From assembly GCF_018918125.1 (NCBI RefSeq), contig NZ_JAHLQA010000047.1, positions 1 through 59,628 on the forward strand: a stretch of DNA of 59,628 nucleotides, given 5' to 3'. The stretch comes from Blautia sp. MSJ-19. GTDB lineage: Bacteria; Bacillota; Clostridia; Lachnospirales; Lachnospiraceae. The notes beneath the pieces are model-generated. The model saw only the letters and a list, made by a program, of their open reading frames with translations, made no database searches and was not told the origin of the DNA. A program made the translations under genes and the position numbers. Positions 8,042 through 16,279 of this stretch are shown here, piece by piece (the stretch's first letter is position 1; the number at the start of each line of letters is the position of its first letter).

Positions 8042-9064
8042 ATGAATAAAAAGAAATTTGCAAAGTTTTGTCTTGCATCAATCCTTGGCATTGCTGCATT
8101 TACAGGTGTCTGTTCTTATGATGCCGGAGCAGGCTCCGGCTTACATATTATCAATGTTTCCTATGATCCGACAAGAGAATTATATGAATCTTATAACAAG
8201 ATTTTTAAAGAACACTGGAAAGAAAAAACCGGACAGGATGTCGAGGTGATTCAGTCTCACGGGGGATCCGGAAAACAGGCGCTTGAAGTTATCAATGGTC
8301 TGCAGGCTGATGTTGTGACGCTTGCACTGGAATATGATATTGACGCTATCGAAAGTGAAGGAATGATTTATGACGGATGGAAAGAAGAATTCCCTGATGA
8401 CAGTGCACCTTATACTTCTACGATCGTATTTCTGGTGAGGAAGGGAAATCCGAAAAACATTCAGGACTGGGATGATCTGATTCGTGATGATGTCGATGTG
8501 ATCACACCAAACCCTAAGACTTCTGGAGGAGCCAGATGGAACTATCTTGCAGCCTGGGCCTATGCACAGAAGACTTATGATAATCAGGAGACACAGATGG
8601 AGGAATTTATAAAGAAATTATACCAGAATGTTCTGGTGTTAGATTCTGGTGCGAGAAGCGCAACTACTTCATTTGTGGAAAATGGGCAGGGAGATGTTCT
8701 GATTGCCTGGGAAAATGAAGCTTTTCTTTCTGTACAGGATGCACCGGAAAACTTTGAGATTATAGATCCGAGCATCAGTATTCTGGCTCAGCCTTCTGTT
8801 GCAGTAGTGGATGAAGTTGCAGAAAGTCGTGGCACAGAAGATATTTCCAGAGAATATTTGAATTATCTGTATTCTGATGATGCACAGAGAATCGCGGCAG
8901 AAAATTATTATCGCCCGGTCAGCCAGAAAATCCTGAAAGAATACGGGAATGTATTCGATCTTACGATGGAATTAAAAACAATTGATGATTTTGGTGGCTG
9001 GCAGGAGGTACAACAGAAGCATTTTGCATCGGGTGGTGTTTTTGACAGAATCTACAGCAACTAG
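8042..9064 (+). CDS. sbp: Sulfate/thiosulfate ABC transporter substrate-binding protein
   Basis: A 340-residue extracytoplasmic binding protein of the Sbp/CysP family. Residues 1-30 form a secretion signal with a hydrophobic core (FCLASILGIAAFTGVC). The cysteine there is not in a good lipobox, so lipid anchoring is uncertain. The mature part shows family landmarks: NVSYDPTRELYESYNK, SHGGSGKQ for sulfate hydrogen bonding, and TPNPKTSGGARWNYLAAW. It delivers sulfate to CysTWA, encoded directly downstream with a 19-base gap. ATG 8042 follows GACAGGGAGTGG. Sulfate rather than thiosulfate is suggested by the cysDN genes downstream. Confidence 0.92.
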   Translation: MNKKKFAKFCLASILGIAAFTGVCSYDAGAGSGLHIINVSYDPTRELYESYNKIFKEHWKEKTGQDVEVIQSHGGSGKQALEVINGLQADVVTLALEYDIDAIESEGMIYDGWKEEFPDDSAPYTSTIVFLVRKGNPKNIQDWDDLIRDDVDVITPNPKTSGGARWNYLAAWAYAQKTYDNQETQMEEFIKKLYQNVLVLDSGARSATTSFVENGQGDVLIAWENEAFLSVQDAPENFEIIDPSISILAQPSVAVVDEVAESRGTEDISREYLNYLYSDDAQRIAAENYYRPVSQKILKEYGNVFDLTMELKTIDDFGGWQEVQQKHFASGGVFDRIYSN

Positions 9065-9083
9065 CATACGAGGAGAGAAAATT

Positions 9084-9920
9084 ATGAAGAAAAACAGTAA
9101 ACGAGTGATACCGGGATTTGGGCTGACCATGGGAGTGACGATCACCATGCTCAGTATTATTGTTTTGATTCCTCTTGCATCGCTTATTATATATTCGTCA
9201 GAGCTTCAGTTAAATGAATTTATTGAGATCATAACTGCAAAAAGAGTACTGTCCAGCTTTTACGTCAGCTTCGTTACCGCGCTTGGAGCGTCATTGATCA
9301 ATGCTGTGATGGGACTGATTCTGGCATGGGTGCTGGTGCGGTATGAGTTTCCGGGAAAACGTATCATGGATGGTATGCTGGAACTTCCTTTTGCATTACC
9401 GACTGCGGTTGCGGGTATTTCTCTTACCTCGCTGACGGCTGATCATGGACTGATCGGAAGCTTTTTTGCGAAATTTGGAATCAAGATTGCCTATACAAAA
9501 CTTGGAATTACATTTGCGTTGGTTTTTGTAGGGATTCCTTTTGTGGCAAGAGCTGTTCAGCCGGTTCTGGAAAAGCTGGACGGATCTTATGAAGAAGCAG
9601 CAAGGGTAATGGGGGCAAAATCAGGACTGATTTTTCGCAGGGTGATTCTTCCGGAACTTTTGCCGCCGCTTCTGACGGGAACAGGGCTGGCATTTGGACG
9701 ATGCCTTGGAGAATACGGAAGCGTTGTCTTTATTGCCGGAAACCGTCCTTATGAGACGGAGATTACACCTTTGATCATTATGTCACAGTTACAGGAATTT
9801 GATTACAAAAGTGCAACTTCGATTGCACTTGTCATGCTGGTTGTATCGTTTTCTATTCTGTTTCTTATGAATCTGATGCAGGCACGTAATTCAAAAAGAC
9901 TGAGAGGGGGGGATGTCTGA
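9084..9920 (+). CDS. cysT: Sulfate ABC transporter permease CysT
   Basis: A 278-residue membrane permease with about six transmembrane segments and the binding-protein-dependent transport signature EEAARVMGAKSGLIFRRV (the EAA loop that contacts the ATPase). ATG 9084 is preceded by AGGAGAG at 9071-9077; an in-frame ATG at 8982 lies inside the binding-protein gene and would add a non-membrane leader. The segment LPFALPTAVAGISLT is typical of CysT/CysU. The stop overlaps the cysW start by one base (TGATG), so translation is coupled. It forms the heterodimeric channel with CysW. Confidence 0.92.
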   Translation: MKKNSKRVIPGFGLTMGVTITMLSIIVLIPLASLIIYSSELQLNEFIEIITAKRVLSSFYVSFVTALGASLINAVMGLILAWVLVRYEFPGKRIMDGMLELPFALPTAVAGISLTSLTADHGLIGSFFAKFGIKIAYTKLGITFALVFVGIPFVARAVQPVLEKLDGSYEEAARVMGAKSGLIFRRVILPELLPPLLTGTGLAFGRCLGEYGSVVFIAGNRPYETEITPLIIMSQLQEFDYKSATSIALVMLVVSFSILFLMNLMQARNSKRLRGGDV

Positions 9921-10741
9921 TGGAAAAACGGACAGAATCCAAAATAGTAAAATATTTTCTGATTGGAATCAGCGTGCTGTTTCTTTTTGTGATGCTTGTT
10001 CTGCCATTGTTTGTCGTAGTGACAGAAGCATTGAAAAAAGGCTGGCAGATATATATAGAATCCGTCACAGACTCTTATACGATTTCTGCTCTGATGCTGA
10101 CACTCAAGGCAACGGTGATTGCAGTGCTCTGTAATACTATATTCGGAATCTGCGCGGCATGGGCAGTGACACGCTTTCAATTTCAGTGGAAGAAATTCCT
10201 GATCACGTTAATTGATGTCCCTGTAACAGTATCACCGATCATTGCAGGTCTGATTTATTTACTGGTGTTTGGAAAACAGAGTTTTCTTTATCCATATTTG
10301 CAGAAGGCAGGCGTTCAGATTGTATTTGCAGTACCTGGAATCATTCTGGCAACAATATTTGTAACATTTCCGTTTGTATTTCGTGAACTTCTTCCTGTAC
10401 TGGAATCTATCGGAACAGATGAAGAAGAGGCAGCAGCGCTGATGGGCGCGAATGGTTGGACAATTTTTTCAAAAATTACGTTTCCTCATATCAAATGGGC
10501 ACTTTTGTATGGGATTGTCTTGTGTACAGCAAGGGCAATGGGAGAGTTTGGCGCTGTTTCAGTGCTGTCCGGGCATTTAAGAGGTTTGACGAATACGCTG
10601 CCGCTGCATGTGGAAATCTTATTTAACGAATTTCAGTATGTACCGGCGTTCGCTGTATCATCGATTCTTGTGCTCATGGCAGTGATTCTTCTGATCATCC
10701 GGAGTATCATGGAGCATAAAGGTAAAAAGGAGAAAGCATAA
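9920..10741 (+). CDS. cysW: Sulfate ABC transporter permease CysW
   Basis: A 273-residue partner permease with six predicted membrane segments, the family segment VTVSPIIAGLIYLLVFG, and an EAA loop (DEEEAAALMGANGWTIFSKI). Start and stop each overlap the neighbouring cys genes by one base. The TAATG overlap with cysA again suggests coupled translation and equal subunit supply. Confidence 0.92.
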   Translation: MEKRTESKIVKYFLIGISVLFLFVMLVLPLFVVVTEALKKGWQIYIESVTDSYTISALMLTLKATVIAVLCNTIFGICAAWAVTRFQFQWKKFLITLIDVPVTVSPIIAGLIYLLVFGKQSFLYPYLQKAGVQIVFAVPGIILATIFVTFPFVFRELLPVLESIGTDEEEAAALMGANGWTIFSKITFPHIKWALLYGIVLCTARAMGEFGAVSVLSGHLRGLTNTLPLHVEILFNEFQYVPAFAVSSILVLMAVILLIIRSIMEHKGKKEKA

Positions 10742-11799
10742 TGTACGTGGAATTAAAAGATATCAATAAAACCTTTGGAGATTATAAGGCATCAGATCAT
10801 GTTTCCTTCGGAATCGAAAAAGGAAAGCTGATCGGACTTCTGGGGCCGAGTGGAAGTGGAAAGACAACAATCCTGCGTATGATCGCGGGGCTGGAACAGC
10901 CGGACAGCGGTGAGATCATCATCGATGGAAAAGTGGTCAACGATATTCCGGCAAGTGAACGCGGAATTGGTTTTGTTTTTCAGAGTTATGCATTGTTTCG
11001 TTATATGACAGTATATGACAACATTGCATTTGGCCTGAAAGTGCAGAAAGCAGACAAAAAATATATCAGGAACAGAGTGATGGAACTGATCGAGTTGATT
11101 GGCCTGAAAGGACTGGAAAAGAGATATCCGAGCCAGCTTTCCGGTGGTCAACGCCAGAGAGTAGCTTTTGCACGGGCGTTGGCTCCCAATCCGCAGCTTC
11201 TCCTTCTCGACGAACCATTTGCGGCAATTGATGCAAAAATCCAGCAGGAACTCCGTACCTGGCTGAAAGATATGATTGAAAAACTTGGTATCACGAGTAT
11301 TTTTGTTACACACGATCAGGATGAGGCAATCGAGGTGGCGGATGAGATTATCATTACTAATCAAGGACATATTGAACAAAAGGGAAGTCCGGTTGAAGTG
11401 TACCAGAGTCCGGAAACAGCTTTCAGTGCTTCTTTTTTCGGGCAGGCAGCAACTGTAAAAGACTACCATGTGTTTCGATATTTTGAAGATATCCCGGGAG
11501 CGGAATATGCAATCGTCCGTCCGGAATTTGTCAAAGTGACCAAAAAGAATGAGGTACAGAAATACAAAAGTTCTGCATCTGAGGCAGAGGTAGAACGAGT
11601 GGCTTTTCGTGGCAGTTATTTTGAGCTTCAGTTGAAAATTGGAGAAGTTATGCTGTCTGCGAGAAGAGGGCTGGATGAAGCAATGGTTTGTTCCGGAGAA
11701 AGAGTGGATGTTTTTGTGCAGCGGCTATTTGTAATAAAAGAAAACAAGGTCTATGCGCTTGAAAACAGTTCTGCAAGGGAAGATTATCTCGTAATCTGA
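10741..11799 (+). CDS. cysA: Sulfate ABC transporter ATP-binding protein CysA
   Basis: A 352-residue ATPase that energises sulfate import. It has Walker A GPSGSGKTT (about residues 34-42), Q-loop in GFVFQSYALF, ABC signature LSGGQRQR, Walker B LLLLDEPF and the switch histidine in VTHDQDEA. The C-terminal 110 residues form the TOBE-like regulatory domain usual for CysA. It is the last gene of the sbp-cysTWA operon. The Rrf2 gene 60 bases downstream has its own promoter. Confidence 0.93.
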   Translation: MYVELKDINKTFGDYKASDHVSFGIEKGKLIGLLGPSGSGKTTILRMIAGLEQPDSGEIIIDGKVVNDIPASERGIGFVFQSYALFRYMTVYDNIAFGLKVQKADKKYIRNRVMELIELIGLKGLEKRYPSQLSGGQRQRVAFARALAPNPQLLLLDEPFAAIDAKIQQELRTWLKDMIEKLGITSIFVTHDQDEAIEVADEIIITNQGHIEQKGSPVEVYQSPETAFSASFFGQAATVKDYHVFRYFEDIPGAEYAIVRPEFVKVTKKNEVQKYKSSASEAEVERVAFRGSYFELQLKIGEVMLSARRGLDEAMVCSGERVDVFVQRLFVIKENKVYALENSSAREDYLVI

Positions 11800-11809
11800 C
11801 GGATATCAC

Positions 11810-11845
11810 TTGTTTTCCCTATAACCTTGTGGTATAATAGGTATA
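11810..11845 (+). promoter_or_regulatory. Promoter of the Fe-S type Rrf2 gene
   Basis: TTGTTT (11810-11815), 17 bases, then TATAAT (11833-11838). The -10 is embedded in two GGTAT words (11831-11835 and 11840-11844), with ATAACC just upstream. Similar GGTAT/ATACC words sit over the promoter at 12422, so autoregulation is plausible. Confidence 0.6.
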
Positions 11846-11858
11846 TGGAGGAATTTGC

Positions 11859-12290
11859 ATGAAAATATCAACAAGAGGACGTTATGCGATCCGCGTTATG
11901 CTGGATCTTGCAGAACATAATAATGGAGAATATATTCCGTTGATGGATATCGCCAAGAGACAGGAAATTTCCGAAAAATATCTGGAGTCTATCGTATCTG
12001 TTCTGAGTAAACAGAAATTTGTCAAAGCATTGCGTGGCAAAGGTGGCGGTTATCGTCTGGTTAAAACTCCGGCAGAATATACGATTGGAAGTATTCTGAG
12101 AATTACAGAAGGATCTCTGGCGCCGGTAGCATGTCTGGATGATCATCCGAATCAGTGTGAACGTGCTGCATCTTGCAAAACATTGCAGATGTGGGAGGGA
12201 TTTTACAAACTGATCAATGAATATTTTGATGGAATCACCCTGGAAGATCTTCTTGAACAGAATACAGATATGGGAGATTATGTGATCTGA
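11859..12290 (+). CDS. Rrf2-family regulator with Fe-S cysteine motif (IscR-like)
   Basis: A 143-residue Rrf2 protein starting MKISTRGRYAIRVMLDLA, with a clear wing motif ALRGKGGGYRL. It has three cysteines, Cys92, Cys100 and Cys106, close to the Fe-S ligands Cys92/98/104 of IscR, so it probably binds an Fe-S cluster and senses cluster status or a reactive sulfur or nitrogen species. ATG 11859 follows TGGAGG. It sits between the sulfate transporter and the sulfate reduction operon, which makes those operons the natural targets. It differs from the cysteine-poor Rrf2 at 5051, so the two regulators should sense different signals. Confidence 0.85.
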   Translation: MKISTRGRYAIRVMLDLAEHNNGEYIPLMDIAKRQEISEKYLESIVSVLSKQKFVKALRGKGGGYRLVKTPAEYTIGSILRITEGSLAPVACLDDHPNQCERAASCKTLQMWEGFYKLINEYFDGITLEDLLEQNTDMGDYVI

Positions 12291-12311
12291 ATAGTTCAAC
12301 AGACAGATTGC

Positions 12312-12353
12312 AAAGAGCATGACTGTTATGATGATAGTATATGCTCTTTTTTT
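12312..12353 (+). terminator. Rho-independent terminator
   Basis: AAAGAGCAT (12312-12320) pairs with ATGCTCTTT (12341-12349), followed by T residues to 12353. It separates the Rrf2 gene from the sulfate reduction operon. Confidence 0.75.
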
Positions 12354-12421
12354 ATACGGATTTTTCTGCATTTGTGTTACCCGAACATATAAAAGTGGAA
12401 AAAAACTGGAAAAAACATATC

Positions 12422-12463
12422 ATACCTATTGACATGGTATGTTTATAGGTATATAGTAATACC
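12422..12463 (+). promoter_or_regulatory. Promoter of the sulfate-to-homocysteine operon with overlapping inverted repeats
   Basis: TTGACA (12429-12434), 17 bases, then TATAGT (12452-12457). ATACC (12422-12426) and GGTAT (12436-12440) flank the -35. GGTAT (12448-12452) and ATACC (12459-12463) flank the -10. The word TATGTTTAT (12438-12446) is identical to the right arm of the operator at 7957-7965. This is a densely regulated promoter shared in design with the sulfate transporter. Confidence 0.7.
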
Positions 12464-12498
12464 ATCAAAACAGCAAAGGAAAACAAAGGAGCACAGGA

Positions 12499-13752
12499 AT
12501 GAAAGAATACGGTTTTAATACAACTTTGCTTCATGGAAGCGAGGACAGCAATCCTCACGGCGCAACACAGGTTCCGATCTACCAGTCCAGTGCATTCCGT
12601 CATGATACAGCAGAGGAACTGGAGAAGATCTTCGCAAACAAATGTGCGGGCTACTCCTACACGAGAATCAACAATCCGACGATTGAATCTTTCGAGAGGC
12701 GGATGACGAAACTGGAAAGCGGAGTCGGAAGTGTGGCGTGTTCCTCCGGAATGGCGGCACTGACCATGGCACTGATGAACATTCTTCAAAACGGGGATCA
12801 CGTTGTGGCAGCAGCAGGACTTTACGGTGGGACGGTAGAGCTTCTGGATGAGCTTAAGGCATACGGAATCACGACAACCTATGTACAGGAGAATACCCCG
12901 GATGCTTTTGAAAAAGCAATCCTGCCGGAAACCAGAGCCGTTTTTGCAGAGACGATCGGCAATCCGAAACTGGATGTCACAGATATCGAGGAAGTTGCGG
13001 AAATCGCACATAAGCATGGTCTTCCGTTCCTGGTTGATAATACCGTTGCAACTCCGTATCTGATCAATCCATTGAAACTTGGCGCAGATGTGGTAATTCA
13101 TTCCTCATCCAAATACATAAATGGAAGCAGCGATGCGATCAGTGGAGTTCTGGTGAGCGGAGGCAGGTTCAAATGGGATCCGGAGAAATATCCGGCAATG
13201 GCAGAATTCAGGAAGTTCGGACCGCTTGCCTATCTTGCGAAATTGCGAAACGGACTTTTCAGAAGTATGGGAGCCTGTATGGCACCGCAGAATGCTTTCC
13301 TTAATAATCTGGGACTTGAAACTCTGGGACTTCGAATGCAACGTCACTGTAGTAACGCCATGGAGCTGGCGGAATTCCTTCAGGACTTAGGAGAGGAACT
13401 CATTGTTTCCTATCCGGGGCTTAAGGAACATCCATATCATGAGATTGCAGCAAAACAGTTCCATGGTGGGTTCGGAGCAATCATTACTTTAAGAACAGGA
13501 AGTAAAGAAAGAGCATTTCAGATATTGAATGAATTGAAGATTCCATGGCTGGTATCCAATATCGGGGACACCAAGACACTGGTGATCCATCCGTCAAGCA
13601 CGATCGCCGCACATCTTTCTCCAGAAGAAAAAGAACTTTCAGGAGTATACGACGATATGATAAGGATCAGTGTGGGAATTGAAGATATTGAAGACTTAAA
13701 AGAAGATTTCAGAAGAGTCATAAAAGGAGAGAAGGAAAATGGCAAAAGTTGA
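12499..13752 (+). CDS. O-acetylhomoserine sulfhydrylase paralogue, first gene of the thiocarboxylate operon
   Basis: A 417-residue Cys/Met PLP enzyme. The PLP lysine is in HSSSKYINGSSD (Lys205), with DNTVATPYL upstream and YSYTRINNPT for substrate phosphate contacts. It is clearly divergent from the MetY at 3740. Its stop overlaps the sulfite reductase start by 14 bases. In the known Wolinella pathway a MetY takes sulfur from a protein thiocarboxylate (HcyS-COSH) to make homocysteine; the presence of a ThiS-like carrier, ThiF-like activator and JAMM peptidase in this operon suggests the same here. A cystathionine-type enzyme is the alternative. Confidence 0.85.
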   Translation: MKEYGFNTTLLHGSEDSNPHGATQVPIYQSSAFRHDTAEELEKIFANKCAGYSYTRINNPTIESFERRMTKLESGVGSVACSSGMAALTMALMNILQNGDHVVAAAGLYGGTVELLDELKAYGITTTYVQENTPDAFEKAILPETRAVFAETIGNPKLDVTDIEEVAEIAHKHGLPFLVDNTVATPYLINPLKLGADVVIHSSSKYINGSSDAISGVLVSGGRFKWDPEKYPAMAEFRKFGPLAYLAKLRNGLFRSMGACMAPQNAFLNNLGLETLGLRMQRHCSNAMELAEFLQDLGEELIVSYPGLKEHPYHEIAAKQFHGGFGAIITLRTGSKERAFQILNELKIPWLVSNIGDTKTLVIHPSSTIAAHLSPEEKELSGVYDDMIRISVGIEDIEDLKEDFRRVIKGEKENGKS

Positions 13753-14602
13753 TTACGCAACCTTAAAAAAAGGCGGTTTCATGCGCCAGAAACAGAAAAA
13801 TAACTTTTCCCTGCGTCTTGCCTGTGTCGGTGGAACACTGACATCAGAAAATCTCAAGAAGATCGCAGAAGTTGCTGAGAAATTTGGTGACGGATATGTA
13901 CATCTCACTTCCAGACAGGGAGTTGAGATCCCGTTCATCAAGTTAAACGACATTGAAGATGTAACGGCAGATCTTGCAAAGGGTGGATGTAAACCGGGTG
14001 TCTGCGGACCGAGAGTACGAACCGTAACAGCCTGTCAGGGAAATGCAGTCTGTCCAAGCGGAAATATCGACAGCTATGATATCGCAGTTAAGTTAAATGA
14101 GAGATATTTCGGAAGGGAACTTCCTCATAAATTTAAATTCGGTGTAACAGGATGTCAGAACAACTGTCTCAAAGCCGAAGAAAACGATGTGGGAATCAAA
14201 GGAGCTGCACAGATTGCCTGGAAGGAAGATTCCTGTATCCACTGTGGTGTCTGTGAAAAAGCCTGCCGCGAGGAAGCGATTTCTTTCCAGGATGACAAAC
14301 TTGTGATCGATGCTGACAAATGCAACTACTGTGGACGCTGTGCAAAATCCTGTCCGGTGGATGCATGGGATGTAAACGAAGCATTCCTTGTATCATTTGG
14401 AGGTACTTTTGGAAACCATATCAGCAAGGGACAGGAATTCCTGCCGCTGATCACTTCCGAAGAACAGCTTTTCCGTGTGACAGATGCAGCAATCCAGTTC
14501 TTTGCAGACCATGCAAACCCGGGAGAACGTTTCAAATTCACCATTGACCGAGTTGGAGAAGATAAACTGTACGAAGTACTGAAAGGAGCTTACGATGGCT
14601 GA
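13739..14602 (+). CDS. Small siroheme sulfite reductase with ferredoxin domain
   Basis: A 287-residue cytoplasmic enzyme of the nitrite/sulfite reductase family. The siroheme-[4Fe-4S] ligands are seen as TACQGNAVC (Cys99, Cys105) and GCQNNC (Cys139, Cys143). An inserted bacterial ferredoxin domain has two clusters (Cys166/169/172/176 and Cys195/198/201/205). It is half the size of assimilatory CysI and resembles the small monomeric sulfite reductases of anaerobes. It should reduce sulfite to sulfide, which the carrier protein encoded downstream can accept. Siroheme can come from the hem cluster at 27-34 kb. Overlaps with both neighbours indicate tight coupling. Nitrite as substrate is less likely in this context. 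Confidence 0.88.
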   Translation: MAKVDYATLKKGGFMRQKQKNNFSLRLACVGGTLTSENLKKIAEVAEKFGDGYVHLTSRQGVEIPFIKLNDIEDVTADLAKGGCKPGVCGPRVRTVTACQGNAVCPSGNIDSYDIAVKLNERYFGRELPHKFKFGVTGCQNNCLKAEENDVGIKGAAQIAWKEDSCIHCGVCEKACREEAISFQDDKLVIDADKCNYCGRCAKSCPVDAWDVNEAFLVSFGGTFGNHISKGQEFLPLITSEEQLFRVTDAAIQFFADHANPGERFKFTIDRVGEDKLYEVLKGAYDG

Positions 14603-14843
14603 TTATAAAATTGATGATACCGTAGATATTACAGATGTTGTGTGCCCGGTGACCTTTGTCAAGGCAAAAGTGGCACTGGAAGAACTTGATGACGGACAGA
14701 TTCTTGCTGTTCGCATGAACAACGGAGAACCGGTACAGAACGTACCGAGAAGCATCAAAGAAGAAGGACATCAGATCCTGAAACTTGAAGATAACGGAGA
14801 TGACACCTTCACTCTGATCGTCAGGAAAGTTGAGGATGAATGA
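14595..14843 (+). CDS. TusA/SirA-like sulfur carrier
   Basis: An 82-residue protein of the TusA family, small cytoplasmic carriers that hold sulfur as a persulfide on one cysteine. The conserved cysteine is Cys17 in VVCPVTFVKAKVALEEL; the usual CPxP is CPVT here, so the second proline is lost. It overlaps the sulfite reductase gene by eight bases and is followed after one base by the thioredoxin gene. It may hand sulfur to or from the sulfite reductase or the ThiS-like carrier, but its exact role is unknown. Confidence 0.8.
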   Translation: MADYKIDDTVDITDVVCPVTFVKAKVALEELDDGQILAVRMNNGEPVQNVPRSIKEEGHQILKLEDNGDDTFTLIVRKVEDE

Positions 14844-14844
14844 T

Positions 14845-15162
14845 ATGGCACTCAGAATCAACGCAGAAAACTTCGAAGAAAAAGTATTAAAGGCAGACAA
14901 GCCGGTTCTCGTAGATTTCTACTCCGACACCTGCATCCCATGCAAACAAATGGCAGGCATCCTTGGAGATCTTGAGGACGAAAACGAAGATGCCCTTTAC
15001 ATCTACAAAGTCAATGTAAATTATGACAAAGCACTGGCTGAAGAATACAAAGTCTTGTCCGCACCGACCGTCATCTGTTTTGTAAACGGTGAACAGAAAG
15101 GCAAAGTAGTCGGACTCAGAGAACCAGAAGAAATCGAAGCATTATTTGAAGATTATATCTAA
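14845..15162 (+). CDS. Thioredoxin-like protein
   Basis: A 105-residue thioredoxin fold with the redox pair in DTCIPCKQM (Cys30, Cys33); CIPC replaces the usual CGPC and the preceding Trp is Thr. The cis-proline is in VLSAPTVICF. I take ATG 14845 as start because GAGG at 14832-14835 is nine bases upstream; ATG 14836 and TTG 14830 are in-frame alternatives. It is dedicated to this operon by position and could reduce the APS reductase, the sulfurtransferases or the carrier acyl-persulfide. Which of these it serves cannot be seen. Confidence 0.85.
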   Translation: MALRINAENFEEKVLKADKPVLVDFYSDTCIPCKQMAGILGDLEDENEDALYIYKVNVNYDKALAEEYKVLSAPTVICFVNGEQKGKVVGLREPEEIEALFEDYI

Positions 15163-15220
15163 TAAAGTTAAGAATTTTACCAATACCCGTAAGAGAACCA
15201 AAAAAGGAGAATTACACATT

Positions 15221-15430
15221 ATGTTTATCAAAGTAGCAGGAGAAAAAAAAGAATACCCAGAAGGACTTACCGTAAAAGAGTTAATTGAAAAAGAAGACGT
15301 AGAAACACCACAGTACGTAACCGTAACCATCAATGACGAATTCGTAGAAAGCGGAGCTTTCGAGACAACAGAAGTTAAAGATGGCGATGAAATCGAATTC
15401 CTGTACTTCATGGGAGGAGGAGCAAGATAA
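15221..15430 (+). CDS. hcyS: ThiS/MoaD-like sulfur carrier with C-terminal extension (HcyS-like)
   Basis: A 69-residue ubiquitin-fold carrier. AAGGAG at 15204-15209 fixes ATG 15221. The C-terminus reads FLYFMGGGAR: a diglycine followed by extra residues, instead of the terminal GG of mature ThiS or MoaD. In the Wolinella methionine pathway HcyS carries a similar extra residue that a JAMM peptidase removes before adenylation and thiocarboxylation. The peptidase gene is two genes downstream. The stop overlaps the hcyF-like start by one base. The name is by family and context; a role in thiamine or molybdopterin synthesis is less likely because no thiamine or molybdopterin genes are near. Confidence 0.85.
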   Translation: MFIKVAGEKKEYPEGLTVKELIEKEDVETPQYVTVTINDEFVESGAFETTEVKDGDEIEFLYFMGGGAR

Positions 15431-16236
15431 TGGCATTTACAAACGAACAGTTAGAGCGTTATTCCCGTCACATCATCCTCAAAGAGGTTGGTGCAAAGGG
15501 ACAGAAAAAGCTCCTGAACTCCAGCGTACTGATCATTGGTGCGGGCGGGCTTGGAGCACCGGCAGCCATGTACCTTGCAGCAGCCGGTGTAGGAACTATC
15601 GGAATCGCAGATGCCGATGAAGTAGACCTCTCAAACCTTCAGAGACAGGTCATCCACACAACAGCTGATCTTGGCAAAGCCAAAGTAAAATCCGCCAAAG
15701 AAACCATGCAGGCGATCAATCCAGATGTCAAAGTCAACACATACCGCAAATTCATCACATCCGAGAACATCATGGATATCATCAAAGATTATGATTTCAT
15801 CATCGACGGAACCGACAACTTCCCGGCAAAATTCCTGATTAATGATGCATGCGTCATGGCAGGAAAACCATTCTCCCACGCAGGGATCATCCGCTTCAAA
15901 GGCCAACTCATGACCTACGTTCCAGGAGAAGGACCATGCTACAGATGCGTCTTCAAAGATCCGCCGCCGAAGGACGCAGTCCCGACCTGTAAACAGGCAG
16001 GTGTCATCGGAGCCATGGGCGGCGTCATCGGAAGCCTCCAGGCAATGGAAGCAGTCAAATACATCATCGGCAAAGGCGACCTCCTTACAGGAAGACTCCT
16101 CACCTACGATGCCCTGACCATGACCTTCCGCACCATCAAACTCCCGAAAAACCACGACTGCCCGGTATGCGGTGATCACCCGACAATTACAAAATTAATT
16201 GATTACGAACAGGTAGAATGCGACATGCATATGTGA
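15430..16236 (+). CDS. hcyF: ThiF/MoeB-like carrier-protein adenylyltransferase (HcyF-like)
   Basis: A 268-residue E1-like enzyme that activates the C-terminal glycine of a ThiS-like carrier with ATP. Nucleotide-binding GAGGLG is at residues 37-42, then DADEVDLSNLQRQ. Zinc cysteines are CYRC (Cys170, Cys173) and CPVC (Cys244, Cys247), and the catalytic-type cysteine is Cys187 in PTCKQAGVIG. It overlaps the carrier gene by one base, so this carrier is its likely substrate. Codon choice here is unusually rich in C-ending codons compared with neighbouring operons. Confidence 0.88.
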   Translation: MAFTNEQLERYSRHIILKEVGAKGQKKLLNSSVLIIGAGGLGAPAAMYLAAAGVGTIGIADADEVDLSNLQRQVIHTTADLGKAKVKSAKETMQAINPDVKVNTYRKFITSENIMDIIKDYDFIIDGTDNFPAKFLINDACVMAGKPFSHAGIIRFKGQLMTYVPGEGPCYRCVFKDPPPKDAVPTCKQAGVIGAMGGVIGSLQAMEAVKYIIGKGDLLTGRLLTYDALTMTFRTIKLPKNHDCPVCGDHPTITKLIDYEQVECDMHM

Positions 16237-16279
16237 AAAAATATATCGTGTACACGCAGTTATTAGAGGAACTATTATT

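Noticed and set aside
8982..9083. Upstream in-frame start for cysT
   Set aside because: It lies within the binding-protein gene and adds 34 non-membrane residues, whereas ATG 9084 has AGGAGAG and gives the normal CysT N-terminus.
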